From the NCBI GenBank assembly GCA_025345505.1, contig JANVCC010000174.1, positions 2,909,797 through 2,973,796 of the forward strand: a DNA stretch of 64,000 bases, in the 5' to 3' direction. The position numbers and the translations under genes were made by a program. The notes under the pieces were generated by a model, which searched no databases, was not told the origin of the DNA, and saw only the letters and a program-made list of their open reading frames with translations. This stretch comes from Todiramphus chloris collaris (lineage: Eukaryota > Chordata > Aves > Coraciiformes > Alcedinidae). Shown piece after piece: positions 53,689-64,000 of the stretch (within the stretch, counting starts at the first letter, position 1; each line of letters starts with the position of its first letter).

Positions 53689-56600
53689 GTAAGTGAGAGT
53701 TTCGTGAGACTGGGTTTTGACTTTCCCGGTATCGCTGTTTTGTCGTCGCCAATTCCAGGCTATACCAGAATTCAGAAGCTTTTGGCAGCAGAATGAGCGT
53801 GGTGTGGTTTCAAGTTCTGATCTGCTGAGCGAATCATAAAGTCACCTGAGATTTAGGCAGTGTTTCTTTTCACGTACCTGAAAAAACTGCCTCGCTTGAA
53901 CAATGCTCCAGCAGCACTTTGAGCAAGAAAGATACTGGTAACGCAACAGAAGTAATAGATATATGGCTACATGTATGGAAAATATAGACATAAAGATGAA
54001 TTAAAGAACACTTGCTTCCAGGAGTCAAAGGAAAAAGTCACCTGGTGCTTGGTGTTGGTGAATTGTTTGCGTTTTTAAAGGCAACAAGAGGCAGAATTCC
54101 CTTAGTGAGTCTCGGTGTATTTAGCTTGTGTGTTTTGTGGCACTTGAGATCCAAGTTGTCAGTGATTTGAGGTTTGTTTCAAATGTGGAACTCTGGTGTG
54201 AAATACTTGTTTTAATTAAAATGTCTGTGTTCTGCAAACTGTGGTGGCATCTCGAGCATAAACACTTTCTAATTTGGGCTCCGGCTTGTGCATGGCATTA
54301 TCTATTTTTTGTTCCCATCATCCAAAGAGAAAAAAGCTGCCAAATGTGAAACGTAGTCTGTAAATTGTTTTGCTGTGGGTGTCTGATCCTGATCACTTCA
54401 CATACTTTATTTTAACACGAAAACTTCAGCTGGCTCAGTCAGAGGCACGGTTGGTATGTGTGCGTACTGAGTGGCGCAGAGGCTCTAGGGTTTTTTCCTT
54501 TCTGAGGGTGTAAAATGCTGTTCAGGTTGGCAGTCACTATTAACTTGGGGCTGGAAAGCAGGAAAATGAATTATGGCTTCCATGGTTTTGTACAGGGAGA
54601 CCAATTAACAGCACAAATCCCTGCTTGAAGTTGCTGTCTTGCTTGGAAATCCTGCACTTGATTTGCTCTTTGACTTAACAAGTCACAAGCTCCTTCCAAC
54701 CTCGCTGAGGTGTGGCACAACCAGACTTCAGGAACACTATGTATGGGTTGGTTGGGGTGTTTTTTGTGTTATTTAAACATAAAGAATGTGAATTCTTTAA
54801 TATCTTTTATGGGCATTACCATTAAAAAAGTAGGTTTCTAGTGTTACATTCATAGCTTGAATTTCTGCCTCATTCAGACAGATGTTAGTCATATATTATG
54901 TTAATAGGCTTCTAATTCTTCCTGGCCCATAGAGAATCCAGCGGGATGTGAAGAAGTGGTGCTGGGACCTGGAGTAAAATGTAAATTGAGTAAAAAAAAT
55001 ATATATATATATATATAAAATGCAAAACATACCTGTCTGTGTTTGGATGTGTTTGTAAGCTTTAAAACAGCTTGTTCATTCCTGCTTTGTTTTCCCTTGT
55101 TTGCTCAAGCAAATAACAACCAAACAGCAACAAATATATCTATACATATCTATATATAAGCTTGGCTGTTGTGTGTCTGTCAGAGAAATAAAAAATATTG
55201 GCTGATGATTTGAAGGCAAATAGATCTCGTGTCCTATTTCTACTGGAACAGCTGCAGGGCAGATGTTGTAGTTTGTTAGGATCACTAGTGGCTGCAAACA
55301 AATATCTGCCCATCAATGCAACTGTCTCAGTGATTAGTATCTTGATTTATTTCGGGAATGGAAACACAACCAGCATCGAGCTCGTGCCGTGTGGGGCAGG
55401 ATCGGGCGTTTAGAAGTCGTTTGGTTTCACTAATGTGTCTTGGTGAGCACAGCTCGTTTCTGAAAAGTATTCTCCTAGATAACAAGAAATACACTTCTTT
55501 AAACAAATGCCTTTTCCATCAGCCTTTTCTCAGTATTTGCAGCCATTATGATAATCAGGTAGTGACAAAAATCTGCGCGTAGCCTCCAAAACAGCGAAGA
55601 ATTTATCAGCAAATGTCTTTACCAACGCTCGCTGCTCTCCCCAGAGGAAGTCAGTCTCAGCCAAGGTGCAGTATCTCCTTTCTGAAGAGAGATTGGAGAA
55701 AACTCACAGGTCATAAGGACAGCTCTGTGGATGTATTTGTTTAAAATACATCCATCCACATGCACATCCTGAGGATTGTTTTAACGTTAGATTCTGCTGG
55801 AGCGCCTTGGAAAACGCTGAGGTTTCGCTGCTCGACTTTAACCGCGACAGAAAAGCATAAAAAGAAACCCCCCTGGTTTTAAAAAGGTTAGATGTTCCAA
55901 TTAAAGTGACACCCGATGTGATCTAAAGCAGAATTATTCACAGCATTTCTATAAGCACTCGTACATGAGCAGAAAGCTCTGTCCAAGGAGCTCAGGACAG
56001 AGCCCACACCAACCATCACGTGGTGAATGGGGAGAGCTGCTCCTTGGCTTGAGAAGAAACTGTTCCCATCAGAGCTGTAAGCTGGGTGTTCTGGGCTTTA
56101 GGGGGTAGGTCTGTGTAGCTGTCATTTTATTTACGTGTACGTAAATATAAACTGATGAAATGCTGCGTGCTGAGAGACTTGCCAAGCCCTGTTAGGCTGA
56201 AATTGGAAGTGTTGTGACAGTGGGAGCTTTTTCCTGCTCCACCCTCACTAACTAGAAATGAGTTGTAGCAGTCAGACTGGAGTTAGGCTTTCCAAACTTC
56301 AGGTCCTTGGATCTCAGAGCTTTCAGCTGATAGCAGGGGATAATAATGTTATCCCACCAAGCTGAACTAATCTTATTTTGAAGTTGAGGCAACAGGCTCT
56401 GTGTAAATGATGTAAAAAAAAAATAACCAAACAACTCAACGGAAATTAATCATAGGAACTGCTCAATGGTTTTGTTCTTCAGAAAAACAACTTGCCAAGG
56501 GTCACGGTACATATTTTGCAGTAATTTAAAACTCACCCACTTGATATTTATTTAACAAAAATAGTAACAGATTTCAGTTTGTGAGATGAGTCACTAAAAG

Positions 56601-57530
56601 AGTTTTCCCTTACAGTTGAAGGCTTTATTTTGGATGCTTTCCTCTTATTAATCGGTGTTTATAGGGCATTGTCTGTCCCTGTGGTTTATTTATAATATGA
56701 AAGACTATGTTTTTCTAAAGCTACTACTGCAGGTTCTGGGAACTGCATGTGGCTTCCAATGGTCTATTGACTGGAGAATAGGCAGATGCTGTGGTATCGA
56801 CACAGGGAGTGTCTGAACAATGCAGCTCAAGCATGACACAGCACCTGCTAGTTTATCCAGACAATTTCATGTCAGAAACTTGGAATTTCTCTAGGTGATG
56901 TGTGGAGTTACCTGGCAAAAGTAGAGGGGTGGAAAAAGCCAGGCTTGTAGCAGACTGTCCAAAAATACTCCGCATCGAGAAGGTCTGTTTTCAGGCAATA
57001 GAGAAATATTACTTATTAAGAGACAGACTTCATTAATGCTTCATGACTGTGCTGTCATGGGAGAAATTAATTACAGGCTTGCCCTTTCAAAGTGGCGTGT
57101 GCTCGGCGTCCTGATCCAAATCCATCACAGCTCAATGCTCCAGCCAGAGGAGCCCGTAGCTGTGGGGAGGCTTATCAGTGGTGGTGCCAGGCGGGGACCG
57201 TTCTATTGCAGACACATTGATTTTTAGATCCTGGGTGTGGAACAGTCTCTGCGTGGCCCAGTTTGGAGCAGACTGATAAGGCTCCTTGTTTCTTAGCAAC
57301 CACAGTCTGCCATAGGCAAAAAACCTGCCCCTCTGCAGCTGGAGGGAGTAATCTGAATGGCTCAAATTTATATCTTGAACCAAGGTAAGTCATTCACCCT
57401 GGCAAATCTAATTTAAAGGCCTTTCCATTCAAATGAAAGCACTGTGTTGGAAAAAGTTCCTTAACAAAGGGAGAGTGTAACTTCTCTGTCATTAATAAGA
57501 CATTCTCATTTCTTCCCTGTTCTTATTTAG
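53689..57530. other. Leader intron of C1orf159
   Basis: This 3.8-kb intron lies before the first coding exon. It is AT-rich with AT repeats near 54,995-55,020 and 55,135-55,160. I see no other exon. Confidence 0.6.
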
Positions 57531-57549
57531 ACCCGTGGCTTTCCTGGGC

Positions 57550-63998
<6,449 letters not shown>

Positions 63999-64000
63999 TC

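Overview
This is a vertebrate nuclear segment from a bird. Repeated CR1 LINE fragments lie on both strands, many with the CR1 3' end related to ATTCTATGATTCT. There is a bird-type solo LTR, very little coding density, and genes split into small exons. The gene content matches the region equivalent to human 1p36.33. The bird group cannot be fixed from sequence alone.

Layout. (1) 1-10,027: no recognisable exon; 5' flank or first intron of the next gene, with one CR1 copy. (2) 10,028-27,371, plus strand: fourteen coding exons of a SHP-family protein tyrosine phosphatase (two SH2 domains, a PTP domain and a short tail with two tyrosines). Exon lengths and phases follow PTPN11/PTPN6. The N-terminal half reads like SHP-2, while parts of the catalytic domain and the tail read like SHP-1. 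The short first coding exon was not found. A 3' UTR of about 1.6 kb follows and holds a 100-N gap. (3) 31,078-31,887, minus strand: RNF223, a tail-anchored C3HC4 RING protein whose coding region is one exon. (4) About 33.4-51.3 kb: a large intergenic interval with simple repeats and no convincing gene. (5) 51.8-52.8 kb: a CpG-island promoter with two opposed ACTACAAGTCCCAG (ZNF143-type) sites, an RFX X-box and a YY1-like site. (6) 53.6-63.9 kb, plus strand: the C1orf159 gene (type I membrane protein), with one leader exon and five coding exons, continuing past the window.

RNF223 and C1orf159 are also neighbours in human, which supports the regional assignment. By my recollection of the human map they lie in the same direction there, with AGRN beside RNF223; here they are head to head and the phosphatase sits on the far side of RNF223. 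The phosphatase is the main point of interest. Human PTPN6 (12p13) and PTPN11 (12q24) are not in this neighbourhood, but 12p13 and 1p36 share many duplicated gene pairs (GNB3/GNB1, ENO2/ENO1, ATN1/RERE, SPSB2/SPSB1, CHD4/CHD5). The gene here is therefore a good candidate for a third SHP paralogue kept in birds and lost in mammals.

The three genes do not form an operon-like unit. The phosphatase is a cytosolic signalling enzyme recruited to phosphotyrosine, RNF223 is a membrane ubiquitin-ligase candidate, and C1orf159 is a glycosylated membrane protein of unknown role.
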